Source: Vesta saturnalis
Lineage: Eukaryota; Arthropoda; Insecta; Coleoptera; Lampyridae
Reading direction: 5' to 3'
Assembly (NCBI GenBank): GCA_036346205.1
Contig: JARFJB010000102.1
Location: 453,501 to 517,500, forward strand
Length of the DNA stretch: 64,000 bases
This document shows, piece after piece, positions 10,430 through 22,870 of this stretch. A program made the position numbers and the translations under genes. Under the pieces are notes generated by a model. The model ran no database searches. It saw only the letters and a program-made list of their open reading frames with translations, and was not told the DNA's origin. Within the stretch, counting starts at the first letter, position 1; each line of letters begins with the position of its first letter.

Positions 10430-11830
10430 AGTGACCTTAAAAACCGCATATTGAAGGAATCAAACCATGAATTGTAATTTAGTTGACCTTAAATCGCGAA
10501 TGAAACCAGAAATAAGTTTAATCGCCCTCGAGAAATTAATTTAGTTAGACTGTGAATAAATTTAATAAAAAAATTGGTTAGTCATTAAAAAGAAATTTAA
10601 ACCACAAAACTGTGGATGAACCTCAAATAAATATCATTAACCTGCGAATTAATTTAATTGACCTCGAAAACCGCGAATTCATTTGAGTAAATTGGGAATT
10701 TATTTAATTGACTCTCAAAACTGCGAATTAATTTAATCTCGCTCCCCGCGAATTAATTTATTTATACCTGATCATTTAATTAACCGCAACTCAAACCGCG
10801 AATCAATTTAATTATGAGAATTAATTCAATTAACCGTAAACACCTTAGAAAACCTCGAATCAAACCACGAATTGTCGTTAATAATTAATTAATTTAATTG
10901 ACTTTCAAAACCGGGAATCAAACAGTGAGCCAATTTGACCGCGATTTAAATTAATTAAGCCGCAAATTAATTGAATTGACTTTGAAGACCGCCAAGCAAA
11001 CTGCGAATCAATTTAATCGCCTTAATTTAATTAAACCGCGAGCTAATTTAATTCACTTTGAACGCCGCTGATCAAACGCAAGTTAATTCAATTGACTCTG
11101 AAAATTGCTAATTAAATCCCGAATTCACCCCCGCGGATAAATGTAATTAAATTTTGAATTAATTCAAATTAGCTTGAAACCACCAATCAAACCACGAATT
11201 GTTATTATATTGGAAACTAAAAACCAAACCGCACATTAAACCATGAATAAATCTAATTATCCCGCGAACTAAATTCATTCACCTTAGAACCTAGAACCAG
11301 ACTGCTAATTGTTGTAAACCGCTAAAATTATTATTTCAGATTGAAAACTGTTGATTATTTAAGTAAATTTAATTGAGTTTCAAAACTTAAACAGGGAATT
11401 GCCATTAAAGAGCAATTTTAAACTCAAATAATGCAAATTAAATCAGCAACCGATTTAATTACTCCACCATTTGATTTAATTGACCTTAAAACGCGCAAAT
11501 TAATTTAATTAAACCACTAATTGATTTAATGACCTTGAAGCCGCGAATCAATTTAATCACCTTACCGAATTAATTTACATAACCTTGAAAGTAATTAATC
11601 AATCCGCGAATTGTTGTTAAAACGAAATGTTCAAAACAACAGATGAATATGCAAATTGATTTAGTTTTAATTCATTTAAATTAAACTGCAAATTAATTTA
11701 ATGGACATCGAAATCTACAAATCGCACTGAAAATTGATAATGCTATTAGAAACGCATTAAGGAAAATTGAAGATAAAATTTTGAACAAATCCTAGATGTC
11801 GTCAGTGTCGGTATGGCATTTAAACCGCGA
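10430..11830. repeat. Decayed minisatellite, AATTAATTTAATTGACC family
   Basis: About 1.4 kb is built from degenerate copies of a phrase close to AATTAATTTAATTGACC then TTGAAAACCGCGAATCAA, with well over a dozen recognisable copies and irregular spacing. The GC-bearing part (ACCGCGAA) alternates with an all-AT part. Copies vary by substitutions and indels, so this is an old array. No open frame of note lies within it. Confidence 0.75.
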
Positions 11831-12109
11831 ATAAAACCGGATATAATATACGGTTGTGCTTTTCTTAAATACATTTTATTAATTAGATTGAGGTATTTGA
11901 TCTTTTTCATCAGTTTGTTGAATCTTATAAAATATTTGAAGATCAGAGATTAATTGTTTTATTTTATTTTCAACGTGAACATGGTCCAATAGTAATAGTA
12001 ACACCACATTTTTAATTTTTATTCTAGAAATTCATTGTAGATGAACAAGGTGAATATGGTTTGTAGTACGAAAGATTTAGAATAGAAAAAGAAAACATAC
12101 AGAAAAAAA

Positions 12110-12312
12110 TTCTCTAGCTGGGGAATCGAACCTCAGACATCTCGCTTGCAGGTAGAGCGCTTTTGCCTTTAAATCACTAGAAAAGCTGTACCTGGTGTGT
12201 TATGGACTATGAGTTTTGTGTATAACTAACAACTTAGCGGTTTAAAGGTAAGAGCGCTCAGCCGGCAGTTGAGATCTCTAGAGTTCGATTCACCAGCTAG
12301 AGAAATCTTTCC
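12110..12312. repeat. Inverted pair of tRNA-like units
   Basis: Two arms share TTCTCTAGCTGG at their outer ends and fold on each other. Each arm holds a Pol III B-box: GGTTCGATTCC on the minus strand near 12123-12133, and GTTCGATTC on the plus strand near 12283. Each is preceded by an A-box-like region (TTTAAAGG..AAGAGCGCT). The units look like tRNA pseudogenes or tRNA-derived SINE heads placed head to head. Neither half forms a convincing full cloverleaf with a closed acceptor stem, so I do not call functional tRNAs. Confidence 0.55.
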
Positions 12313-14690
12313 ATTTTTTTTTACGCATTGCTGTAATTAGCGTACATAATGTTTTTTTTATTTTGTTACAAGAAAAATGATTATAAATTTGACATAATTT
12401 TTACGATAGCTTTAGTAGCTGTCCAAGGTGGCCCATTAATTTTAAAGTACACTTCGAAATATTGCTTTAAACAGAAAGGCTTTTTTAGCCATAAGGCCTT
12501 ATAATTTTCAAAAAAGCCATTTATAATACAGAGCCGGACTAATAGGTGTGTAATGGGTTTTCGATGGTGGCAAGTGAAGCTTGCTCTCAACGAAGTCCAC
12601 CACAAAAATTAAACCTTGTTTGGAAATATTTTATTTAACAAAAATTATAAGGTACGGTAATTATGAATATTTATGACCACTCGTGGACGGGCTGGGAATG
12701 TCGGTTGTCTTTCCAGGAGGATAAAAACGGATTCGGGCGCCACCCAAAGATAAACTATAGTCCACTCCTGAACGTATACGGTTTTCCAAACAAGCTGCGT
12801 CGGATTTCCCAGTGGAGGATAAAAATCAGGGTCTAATCCTTATGGTAGAAGATGTACCTAAAACTCAATTAATACGGACGGTAGTTAACAAAGGTCTATG
12901 GTTCCCTTGACCAACAAAATTCCTTCACCAATGAGGGATGAAAATGAATGATTCTTAATAAATATGAACTCTGTGAATTTATTTAAATTTCACTGATTAC
13001 GGTGCTCGGTAGCAAAGCAACTTTTTACTACTTGTCAAAATAAATTTTTATACTCGTTTACAGAGCAAGTATTTGCTAAGTTGAATTATATTAATTCATT
13101 TTTAACTACTCTTTACCTCATACTAATTCACAAAACTCAGTTTCGTCTGTACATACGCAGTGAGATCGAAAGATAATCATTTTGGTAAAAGCATGTTTAC
13201 CTATAGAGTACAACATTTAAAGCGGGGAACGGCTGAAAATTCCATAATTTTAACGACGAGGCAACAGCGTAACACTGTTTTCACTGATATTAAATCAATT
13301 ACTGAATTAATATTTGTTTCATCGTGCTAAAATTATTATTTGTGAAATAACAGAACGATTGATATAAAATTCGACCAGTTTCCAATAACAAAAAATGCTT
13401 TTTTTCTATCTAACGGTTTAATTAGTAATTAATAACACTTATATTAACTCAAAATCACGCAATTCCAGAAGCTGGTTACTGTTTGACACATCTGTCGGTG
13501 TTCGCGTTATTTAAATATACAAAATTTTATGCAATAGCAAAAAGATTACATTATTTGCATTGTAGTTGGAATGCATAGAAAGTATTTCAGGTTTAACTTT
13601 AATTATTTATATAGAAAATGTGATTTAACAATGCAATTGTCTACGAAGTGATTTAATCAATATTATAAAGACGGTGTCAACTATTACTTATTTTAATAAT
13701 TTAAAACTCTTTTAATTAGATTGATCGGATTTTAAATTCTATTTGAATGCTTTGGTTATCTCTACTTGATATTACTATACGTACTTTTCCATTTACAAGA
13801 TACATTTTTAATGCAAACTAAATTATTACTTCTCACGTTTACTTTTGGAATAACAAAAGGAAACTTGTATTTATATTAACGGTTATTCATAGTACTTGAT
13901 AAGTTTTAATTTTGAAATAAAGAAAAATCTCTATTTACAATTAACGGCAATCTCTTAGATCTTTTCAATTTCTGCTCAACATAAATGAATTTATTTTGAA
14001 TAACTAACTTTTGCACTATAATTATTTGACCTTTATTACGAGTCAATAAATTACTTAATTTTACTCTTATTAATATTTAACGGTGAGTACTTAATTAATC
14101 TACGGACTTAATTACGGTTTTTGTTGGCGGAGTAAAAAGTAAAAAAACCAATATTCACAGGTGGAGGGATACTAAGTGCCACGCATTGAGGGGTGCTCCT
14201 TCCTCATAATAAATCCCGCCTTTCACATTAAATTACACCTTGATTTAAGGACGTTCCAAATAATAAAAGTTGAAAATATTCATTATAAGTGAGTTTGTTA
14301 TTAATAGCAATAAAGACTAATAAATACTTCGACATCACAAGAATGGTTTAAAAAAGTTGTTTTAGTACCTATATTTAACATAGTTAGAACAAACGTATTA
14401 AAAATACTTCAACCAAAAGCTTTATTTCTTTTTTAACACAATAAATTGGCTGAAATAACGCTTAATTGGATTGAAACTAAAATCACGCTTAATTTCAATT
14501 ATATTTCATTTGAATAAATTTTTTCAAGAATTCATTCTATTAGGTAAAATATACAGAGAATAATTAACTCAATAGAGTCCCTAAATTACCTTTCGTGAAT
14601 GTTTTTACAAACCTTTGACTTTAGGGCAAAGAGTGTAGTGACATCCTTTTCCTAATAAAACTTTTTCGTAGGGTAATAAATCGTTATGAA
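12313..14690. other. AT-rich sequence, no gene seen
   Basis: There are no open frames with family character. A somewhat GC-richer patch at 12650-12960 stands out from the AT-rich surroundings, but I cannot assign it. Confidence 0.45.
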
Positions 14691-14880
14691 GATATTTAAA
14701 AAAATTGTTATTTTTATGGAAAGTTTAAGACCCTGTATCTGAAAAACGAAGCCTTCAAAGAATATTGTTTATACGGCAAACTATAGTTATTTTTCAATGA
14801 GGAATCCGCTTCTGAAGTTAGGCGTATTAAAGTGAAATCACCCTGTATATTTAGTGTTTGCGTGTAAATATGGTCATATT

Positions 14881-15834
14881 ATGCATCGTGGAAACAGAGT
14901 TTCAAAGAAACCTAAGTTTACGGGTAATATTCACACACGAAAACAGACTGTTTCATGTGGTAATGGAAATGGTGTAGTGTTTTTAGTGAAATTAGGCCTA
15001 ATGTTGACAACAAGATATATAACAACGTTATTGTAAATATAAAAATTATTTCAGATTTAGTGAAGTGTAAAAATTGTGATAGCGTTGATAGTGTTTATAT
15101 TAGTGAAGACATTGAAAACAGACGAGGATTGGCATCCAGATTAGTTATAAAATGTAAAGTTTGTGAACTGAGTACTTCGAAACGTTCTTCATTTTTTAAC
15201 AGACATTCATTATATCATATAAATGTTAAAATTATTTATGGAATGAGGTGTATGGGCAAGGGTTTAGAGGCAGCAAGGACACTTTGTGGAATTTTAGATC
15301 TTCCACCACCACCTTCAATTTTTCAGAATTCAGAATTACAGCAGGAGAAAAATCTTGGTGTGAATTCCGAAGAGTCGAAGCAACTGGTGGCACATACAGA
15401 CATGAACATTCATTACCAGGAGCTGTCATGGATGTTATTAAACTAGTGTTTAGAGACCTAAGTGATGAGAATCTGCTGAAAAAGTGCATCCATGGTCAAA
15501 CCCAAAATGCAAATGAGTCATTCAATAATTTAATTTGGACTCAAAGACAATTTTTGTGGGAATAGAAACATTGCAAATTGGTGTTCGGGAGGCTGTACTG
15601 TCATTCAATGATGGAGTAGTCAGTAGGATTCATGTGCTAGAGAATATTCAGGTTGGTTGTGGGAAAAACATGAGGACCGCTCTCGTCAAGATCGATATGA
15701 AGAGAGTGGCTCGGGCCGAAATTGCTGCTCACCAGATGACTAAAGAAGCCAGAACCCAAAAAAGAAATACAAAAAGAAGGCTGGATGAGGACACAGCAAC
15801 CCAAGACGATGAATATGGTCTTGGCATGTTTTGA
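14881..15834 (+). pseudogene. Mutator-like transposase relic
   Basis: Exon 1 (14881-14959) reads MHRGNRVSKKPKFTGN, a start often seen in insect Mutator-like proteins. A possible 95-bp intron (14960-15054, GTAATG...TTTCAG) keeps frame into LVKCKNC. LVIKCKVCELST follows, giving two Cys pairs of a zinc-binding region, then INVKIIYGMRCMGKGLEAARTLCGILDLPPPP. The middle of the protein is missing: after about 15400 the text passes, with frame changes, to GAVMDVIKLVFRDLSDENLLKKCIHGQTQNANESFNNLIW, then FVGIETLQIGVREAVLSFNDG to a stop at 15834. In the family the HGKTQNxNESxNxxxW block is C-terminal. The internal deletion and frameshifts make it inactive. Termini and target duplication were not found. 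Confidence 0.75.
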
Positions 15835-15839
15835 GATAT

Positions 15840-16672
15840 GTTAGTGAGAAGAAATAATAACACATACATTTTGAAAGCTGTTTTTCAGAAAACTTAAGTC
15901 TCCAATGATTAATGTACCTCAGAAGTTATAAGTCCCATTACCTTTAAACTTTCCACAATGTCGTTTATATGGTAATTAACTAAATAACGAAGAATTATTT
16001 CTGAATGCTTAATACTTCATTCATAGTGGCAATAAAATATGACTGAAAATTCTAGTTTTAGAATTTATTTTTTGTATTGTTCCAGATTGAGATATATGAT
16101 TCCCTGTTCGTTATTTTCATTACAAGTGCGCTTAAAACATTAAAACTTATAGATATATTAGTTTCATGGAAAAGATACATTAAACAATGGTAATTTTTGA
16201 ATACGAAACCAATCATTTCTTTTTTTCTTATGTAATACTGAAGAAAATCTATTTCTCCAATCAGGATGAAATTTATATGACACATTAGGTAGAGTGATAC
16301 AAACTTTGGTTCACATAGATGCAATAGTTGTGGTCATTATCCAATTTTTAAATTTAAAATTCAGTCTTTAACCTCCCCTTAAAAAGTGTCTTACTTGATG
16401 AATAGAATGAAATACCTACATCTGTGACAGAAAAATTGGTTGAATGAGTGCTAAGACGTTTACAGGCAGTAATAGACTCAAATGGTTACCCAACATTATA
16501 TTCATTATATTCTCTTTAAGTTGTATTTTTGAAAATAAATGTTTTAAAACTGTTGTGTTAAAAAATTTGAATTCAGTGCGTTATTTAGGAAGAGTTTAAT
16601 CACTTTATATAAATGTACATAACAAATTGTATGTACATATGCATACTGCACGAATAACTTTGTGAGCCACTG
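15840..16672. other. No gene; possible Tc1-like terminus at the right edge
   Basis: Most of this stretch is AT-rich without gene signals. At the edge, the minus strand from 16672 reads CAGTGGCTCACAAAGTTATTC after a TA, which resembles a Tc1-type terminal repeat. No partner terminus or transposase was found, so it may be the stub of a decayed element. Confidence 0.35.
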
Positions 16673-16674
16673 TA

Positions 16675-19074
16675 CAGTGCATCCCATTTTGGTTGAGACA
16701 GCCAAGTATCTCGGTTGTTGTTGAAGATAGAACCTTGCGTTTTTCGCGGTCCTGTGCCAATTTTTTGTGAAACTCAAGATGTCCTGAACGGATTTTTCAT
16801 AACTTCTTTCGTTCATAAGTTATAGGGCGTTTCTGAAAATTCACACTTTTTGAACCCCCTCCATATTTACGAAGTTTCTCAGCGATAATGTAAAGTTGAA
16901 AACTTATCCCATAGAGAATTTTATGTAGAATTCAGTGGCGCACTCAATTTTTTTTTCGGGGTATGGTTATGGAGACTCAAACTTATGATTTATTCAATGG
17001 AACACCCTGTATTTTATCACCTCATTAAATTCCTTATTTTTTTCCTTCAAAATGATATATAACATATAAACATAAATTCTTCAAAAATGCTCTAAAATCA
17101 CTAAAACATTGATTTTTAATAGTGGGCTATGGATTTTTCATACAAAAAAAGTTCAAATTGAAGAAATACTACTTGTGAATTTTCCATGAAAGGAACAAGA
17201 ACAATACTAACACTAATTCACTAACAAAACACATAACGTAGGTAACTAATAGCAACAAATAAATAGTAATAAAAAGTTCATAAGCAACTAATTAAATATT
17301 TACTCATTCTATTTCATTTCGAAATTATTCGGTAACCTATTCATTGAATTGTTCAAATTGATGTCCATTTTCCGTAACACACAGTTGACACAATTTCTTA
17401 ATACGTCTTAATGCATTTAAAATTATGAAAGGCCGATTTTGTAAATTCTGGAAAACTGCCTCTGTTTTTGCACGAAGTTCTTCAATATTATTGTGCCTCT
17501 TACCGTATATTTTATTTTTCAAAAAACCCCACAAAAAAAAGTCCAACACTGACAAATCAGGTGACCTTGCAGGCCACCTAATGGGTCCTCGAATTGTGGG
17601 CAGGGGCACCGTCTTGTTGGAAGTAAATGGCATTAAGATAGGCGAGGGGAACATTCTCCAGGAATTCTGGTATTACTTCTTCTAAAATTGTCAAGTACCT
17701 ATTCGCGTTGAGAGCCCCTTCAAAAATGCGGTATTTTATTGATGTCCCCAATAAGAAACAGGCTACATTAAAACCAAATCGACCCTGTTGTTGTTGCTCA
17801 AAAATTAGGTGTTGGTTTTCAATATTCCACTGCCTTGTATTTTGCCTGTTAAATAAACCGGCACTGCTTATATGGGCTTCGTCTGACCATATGACTTTAC
17901 TCGCAAAATTATTGCCCCTTCGAGTTTGGTTCAAAATCCAATTACAGAAATTCACACGCCTCGCTGCATCACCAGGGTATTAATGCTGAACAATATTCAC
18001 TTTGTAGGGTTTCCATTTGTGTTTTTTTAAAATCCTTTGTACCCGTGATCGGGGAACGCCAGTGCCATTTTCTAACTTCGTACAACAAGTCTGAGGAGAG
18101 ACACGGACGCTGGCTAAGACATTTATTTCATCCACTTTATTATTTTCCTTGTTATACGTCTTATGTCGGGGTTTAGAATACGCACCATAATTTAGTAGAT
18201 TATTCTTTAGTCGATATATCGTTGCTCGACTAGGTTGACGCCTCTCTGGATATCTAACGTTTTAAAAACAATATGTCATATAATGTCTTATTGTAAATTA
18301 TTAGTTTACCTGTTTAAATATAATTCTAATGCTTCGTCAACATTTTCTTGGCATTGATTGAAACATTGTATGATATCATACTTTTCGTTGTTCTAAAAAA
18401 ATCTTGCGGCCATTATAAAATTTCACAAATTAACAAAATCGCCAAATACAAACACAATAAAACGCATCAAAATTTATCATCATGACAGCAGATGTGTTGA
18501 TTTCTCCACAGTCACTTGATAAAACAATGCTCCAAAAGTCAACAACAGTGTTTGTAGCATCCATACTACTATAAAAAAAATCACAAACAATAATTCCTGT
18601 AGTAAAACTTTGAAATCCATGGCACTCTATTCAAATTCAATGTTTTAGTAATTTTGGAGCCTTTTTGAAAACTTCATGTTTATATATTATATATCATTTC
18701 GAAGGAAAAAAATAAGTAATTTAATGAGATAATAAAATAGAGGGTGTTGCATTGAAAAAAACATAAGTTTGAGTCATCACCATAATGATACCCCGAAAAA
18801 AAATTGAGTGCGCCCCTGGATTATACGTTCAACATTCTCTATGGGACATGTTTTCAATTTGACATTATCGCTGAGAAACTTCTTAGATATGGAGGAGATC
18901 CAAAAAGTGTGGATTTTCAAAAACACCCTGTAATTTATAAACGAAAGAAGTTAGGCAAAATCCGTTCAGGCCATTTTGAGTTTCACAAAAAGTGGTACAG
19001 GACCGCGGAAACCGCAAGGTTCTATCTTCAACAACCGAGATACTTGGCTGCCTCAACCAAAATTGGATGCACTG
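16675..19074 (-). mobile_element. Mariner-related D-D41-D element with long TIRs (copy 1)
   Basis: The element is flanked by TA (16673-16674 and 19075-19076). Both termini read CAGTGCATCC inward, and the inverted arms extend about 465 bp (left to about 17140, right from about 18610) with many mismatches. The arms include ACACCCTGTA-type motifs and CAATTTTTTTTCGGGGTAT. The transposase lies between them on the minus strand. Open frames inside the arms, such as 16544-16816 and 18804-19124, are terminal-repeat sequence and not genes. Confidence 0.88.
17337..18413 (-). pseudogene. D-D41-D mariner-family transposase, defective
   Basis: The start is MAARFF at 18413, and an in-frame TAG follows directly. 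A 56-bp intron (18309-18254) joins EALELYLNR to YPERRQPSRATIYRLKNNL. The DNA-binding half ends in a segment with a TAA before YPGDAARRVNFCNW. Catalytic motifs are VIWSDEAH (first Asp), IYFQQDGAPAHN (second Asp) and WPARSPDLSVLDFFLWG (third Asp). Between the second and third Asp about 17 residues and the frame are lost compared with copy 2 at 27817-28878, where the spacing is 41. With that deletion plus two stops the copy is inactive. Confidence 0.85.
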
Positions 19075-19841
19075 TACATAAGTTAATGCGTTCCGTACTA
19101 TGGTTAAAACGCTGTAAAACGTAAGGTTAATCAATATCTAGATATGTTTTGACGTATATTTCAAGAAAGTTTCAAAAGTTAAAAAGTTAAAAGATCAACA
19201 GTCTAATCAATTAATAAAATGAAACAAATGAGGCCTTGAAGAGAAACTCGTAAGAGCGTCAGAAATTTTTTTTAAATAATTAAAACGGCTTCCTAAAAAG
19301 AGAATATGTCACAGACTTAAAACTTAAAACCAAAGTAGTTACCTAGTTATGTTAAAACATTAGAAACAATGAGAATTACGGGAAGGATAACAAAATTCAA
19401 ACCCATGTTGAAATATAGCAGTGAACTGTCAAACATGCTGAATTAATCGAATCCATGTCAATTCATCGCGCGACAGTTCATCGCGTGACAATTCTTCGCC
19501 GACAATTCATTGCGAGACAATTCATCGCGCGACATTTCATCGCGCGAAATTTCATATTGACTATAAAGACTGGAAAATATGTACTTAAAACTACTAGTGG
19601 CAGAGTTCGAATAAGAAATTATCGTTACCTGGAGTTTATGGCAAAGGTCGGAAACGCCGTATGAAATATTGAACAATAATTTTAAAATGTTTGCATTGTT
19701 CTTAAGTCTATATTATTGTGTTCATATTGTATCTTGTATTTTTATAAGATGAGGGCAATTTAGAAAATTTATTTGTATAAAATGTAATTATACAAACTAT
19801 AAACTATGTTTAATACATAAAACAAAAATTGGAAATTTGAA

Positions 19842-19847
<6 letters not shown>

Positions 19848-19895
<48 letters not shown>
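19848..19895. repeat. (TA)n microsatellite
   Basis: About 48 bp of pure TA repeat sits directly before the truncated 5' end of the LINE. Confidence 0.95.
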
Positions 19896-19900
<5 letters not shown>

Positions 19901-22870
19901 GATGGATTGTAAATCGCATTCCATAGAATCTGACATCTCTTTGTTGGTCTCTTCTATCATTAACGCTGCTTCCAAATCCGTCCCTGAAAGTAGCGGAAAA
20001 AAGGGCAAAAGTGGAGTGCCTTGGTGGTGTGAAAAAGTAGCATCTGCGATAAAAAACAAAAAACAGGCATTTAACCGGTTCCACAGAGAACCTACACCAG
20101 CAAATTTAACTCATTTCAAAAAGATGAGAGCTGTCGCTCGACGATTAATTGTTGAAAGTAAGAGGGAATCATGGAAGCAGTACGTGAACACACTTACCTC
20201 TAGTTCATCAGCTACGGACACCTGGAAGAAAGTCAAGGCCATAAGTGGCACTGGTCAAAGTGGAACTATCAGACAACTAGTTGTAGAAAATACATCCATC
20301 ACCATGACGTCTGATATTTGTGAGACAATGGCCACAGAATTTGAGTCGGCTAGCAGTAATGATAATTATGAACGATCTTTCTTATTAATCAAAATGCAGA
20401 GAGAAGTTGAGATAGATTTTGCCACGGATCACATGATAGATTATAATTCACCTTTTTCTATGTCTGAATTAAATTATGCAATTAAGAACGTAAAATCATC
20501 AGCAGTGGGTCAGGATAATATTAGCTACGATTTCATAAAACATCTAAACCCTGGACTAAAGACATTCCTTTTAAATCTATATAACCAAATATGGTCCGAT
20601 GGCATATACCCCAAAGCATGGAGCGAAGCGATCGTAGTACCCATCCTAAAAGATAACAAAGATCCATCAAACCCCAGCAGTTATAGGCCAATTAGTCTTA
20701 CCTGCTGCTTTAGTAAAATCTTTGAAAAAATGATTATTCTTAGATTAGTGTACGTTCTCGAAAACAGGAATCTGCTCACGCCAGATCAGTATGGTTTCCG
20801 TAAAGGGAGATCCACCCTCGACTGTATGGTTCAGCTAGAGAACGCAATACAAGATACATACAGAGAAAGATCTCACTTGGTAGCAGTATTCTTTGATATT
20901 CAGAAGGCCTATGACATGACTTGGAGGTATGGTATATTAGAGAACTTATATAGTTGGGGCTTCCGTGGTAACCTTCCTAAAGTTATCAAAGCTTTCTTAT
21001 CAAAACGTAGCTTTAGGGTAAGAATAGGAAATACCCTTTCATCTTTGTGTAATCTCGAAAATGGTGTACCACAGGGATCGACCTCAAGTGTTACTCTATT
21101 TGTAATAGCCATTAATAACATATTGGCAAACCTACCCCAAGAAATCGGGAGATGTTTATACGTTGATGATTTATCTATATATGTTAAAGGTCCAACAATA
21201 CATGCAGTGAATTCTCATCTACAAATAGCAATAAACATCGTCCTGAAAAATTTGGAAAGCGCTGGCTATAGACTGTCTCAAGAGAAAACAGCTTGTATTC
21301 ACTTTTGCAGACTTAGGCGCCCTCACGCCGATCCTAAAATCTATGTAGGTGACACCCGCATAAAGTGTATACAAAGCATTCGATTTTTGGGGCTAATTTT
21401 AGATGCTACTCTACGATGGCACCTACAGATAGATGACATGATACTTAAGTGTCGTCGTACTCTAAATATGATACGATGTTTGGCGGGCACCAAGTGGGGT
21501 GCAGATAGGGAAACTCTTCAGAAGGTATTTAAGGCAATGGTCTTGAGCCGTATTGACTATGGTTGTATAGTATATGCCTCGGCCAGGAAAAGTACCCTCG
21601 ACCGCATCAATAGCGTATATCACTTAGGACTAAGGTATTGCACAGGAGCCTTTTTTACCAGCCCCATCCAAAGTCTTTACGTAGACACAGGATTACCTTC
21701 TCTTGCAAAAAGAAGAGAGAAAATGTTGCTTTGCTATTTAGCGCGCATAAAAGCACAACCGTCGCACCCGAACTACAACATCTTGTTTAATAAAAGGCAC
21801 ACATACGAAGAATACCCCACCATAACTAGACCAGTTAGAGTACGAGCGCACGAGGTGCTTGAGAAATACCAGATCAGGTTACCTACACTTTTAAAATCTA
21901 ACAATCTTGAAGTACCACCGTGGAAAATAAGATTACCGATTGTGATAAATGTTGAATCAAATAAAATTAATATAAACCAGTATTCCAATACAACTGTAAT
22001 ATATACGTTAGGAATCAAAACTGAGACAGGTGTTGGTAGTGCGATTTATCTCGAAAACAAACCCCACTCCTGGTCTCTCCCCCCAAAAAGCTCAGAAATA
22101 ATGGCAGAAATGTACTCGATATATCAATCACTACTGTATTGCTACATCTCCCGCCAGTCTGCAAGGTACCTGATCATAGGCAAATCCAAAATAGCCGGTC
22201 AACGCCTTATGAACAAATTTACAACATATCCCATGGACCAATTGATTCTTTCACTGCTACAAGAAATATTTAAATCCTCAAAGGAAGTTACTTTCATGAT
22301 AATAACTGACTATAAACAACTAAACAGTATGTGCGTAGCTTACGACACTGCAATCAGAACAGCTGAAAAGGAAGGCGTAATAGAAGCCAAACTATATACC
22401 TACGCAGAGACTGCAAAAGAAATAAATTCTGTAATAACTGAATCTTGGCAAAGAGAATGGGACAAATCGGATGCATTTCTTAGACGAATAAAACTATCGG
22501 TATTTCCATAGAAAACCCCTAAAAATGTATCACGAGAAGAGCAAGTAACACTAGCCAGACTACGCATAGGGCACACTAAAATAACGTCTGAACATTACCT
22601 TACGGGAAGCGATCCGCCCACATGTAACGAGTGTAATGTGCCTATTACAGTAAATCACTTGCTAGTAGAATGTCCCTTATTTAGCAATGAACGACAACGA
22701 AATCGTCTCGGGGAAAATGTAGCAAAAATACTATGCAATGACTCGGCGGAAATAAAAAAACTATTAACTTACCTTAGGAACACAAATTTGCTAAAACAAA
22801 TATAAAATAAACACAGGAAGCGCCAATGACCCTAGATGTCGACGCGCTATAAAAAAAAAAAATATATAAA
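19896..22870 (+). mobile_element. I-group-like LINE, 5'-truncated
   Basis: The element starts after the (TA)n tract within the linker between endonuclease and RT, runs through RT, an RNase-H-like domain and a zinc knuckle, and ends in a short 3' UTR with a poly-A tail (about 22851-22866). The presence of RNase H after RT points to the I/R1-type LINE groups. It lies inside the tandem-TIR element, so it is the youngest layer here. Confidence 0.85.
19902..22805 (+). pseudogene. LINE ORF2: intact RT, eroded RNase H, one stop
   Basis: 869 codons are open from MDCKSHSIESD to a TAG at 22509-22511, and the same frame then continues about 97 codons to 22805. RT motifs are all present: PISLTCCFSKIFEKM, DQYGFRKGRST, VFFDIQKAYDMTW (motif A), NGVPQGSTSS and CLYVDDLSIYV (YVDD). 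The C-terminal RNase-H-like domain has the right layout but not the chemistry: the YTDGSK site reads YTLGIK, the second acidic site reads IIGKSK, and the usual HxGxxGNExAD site is unrecognisable; the Glu in AEMYSIYQSL remains. After the stop comes RLRIGHTKITSEHYL and a knuckle CNECNVPITVNHLLVEC. The endonuclease is missing through 5' truncation. Translation could give RT without the knuckle. Confidence 0.88.

Noticed and set aside
12110..12312. Functional tRNA genes
   Set aside because: B-boxes are good, but acceptor stems and anticodon arms do not close; tRNA-like relics fit better.
18804..19124. Open frame with FHKKWYRTAETARFYLQQ, similar to the inverse at 16544-16816
   Set aside because: The similarity exists because both lie in the terminal inverted repeats of the D-D41-D element; it is not a protein domain.
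19902..22511. A host gene, because the frame is 869 codons long
   Set aside because: The protein is a LINE RT with RNase-H-like and zinc-knuckle parts and a poly-A tail follows.
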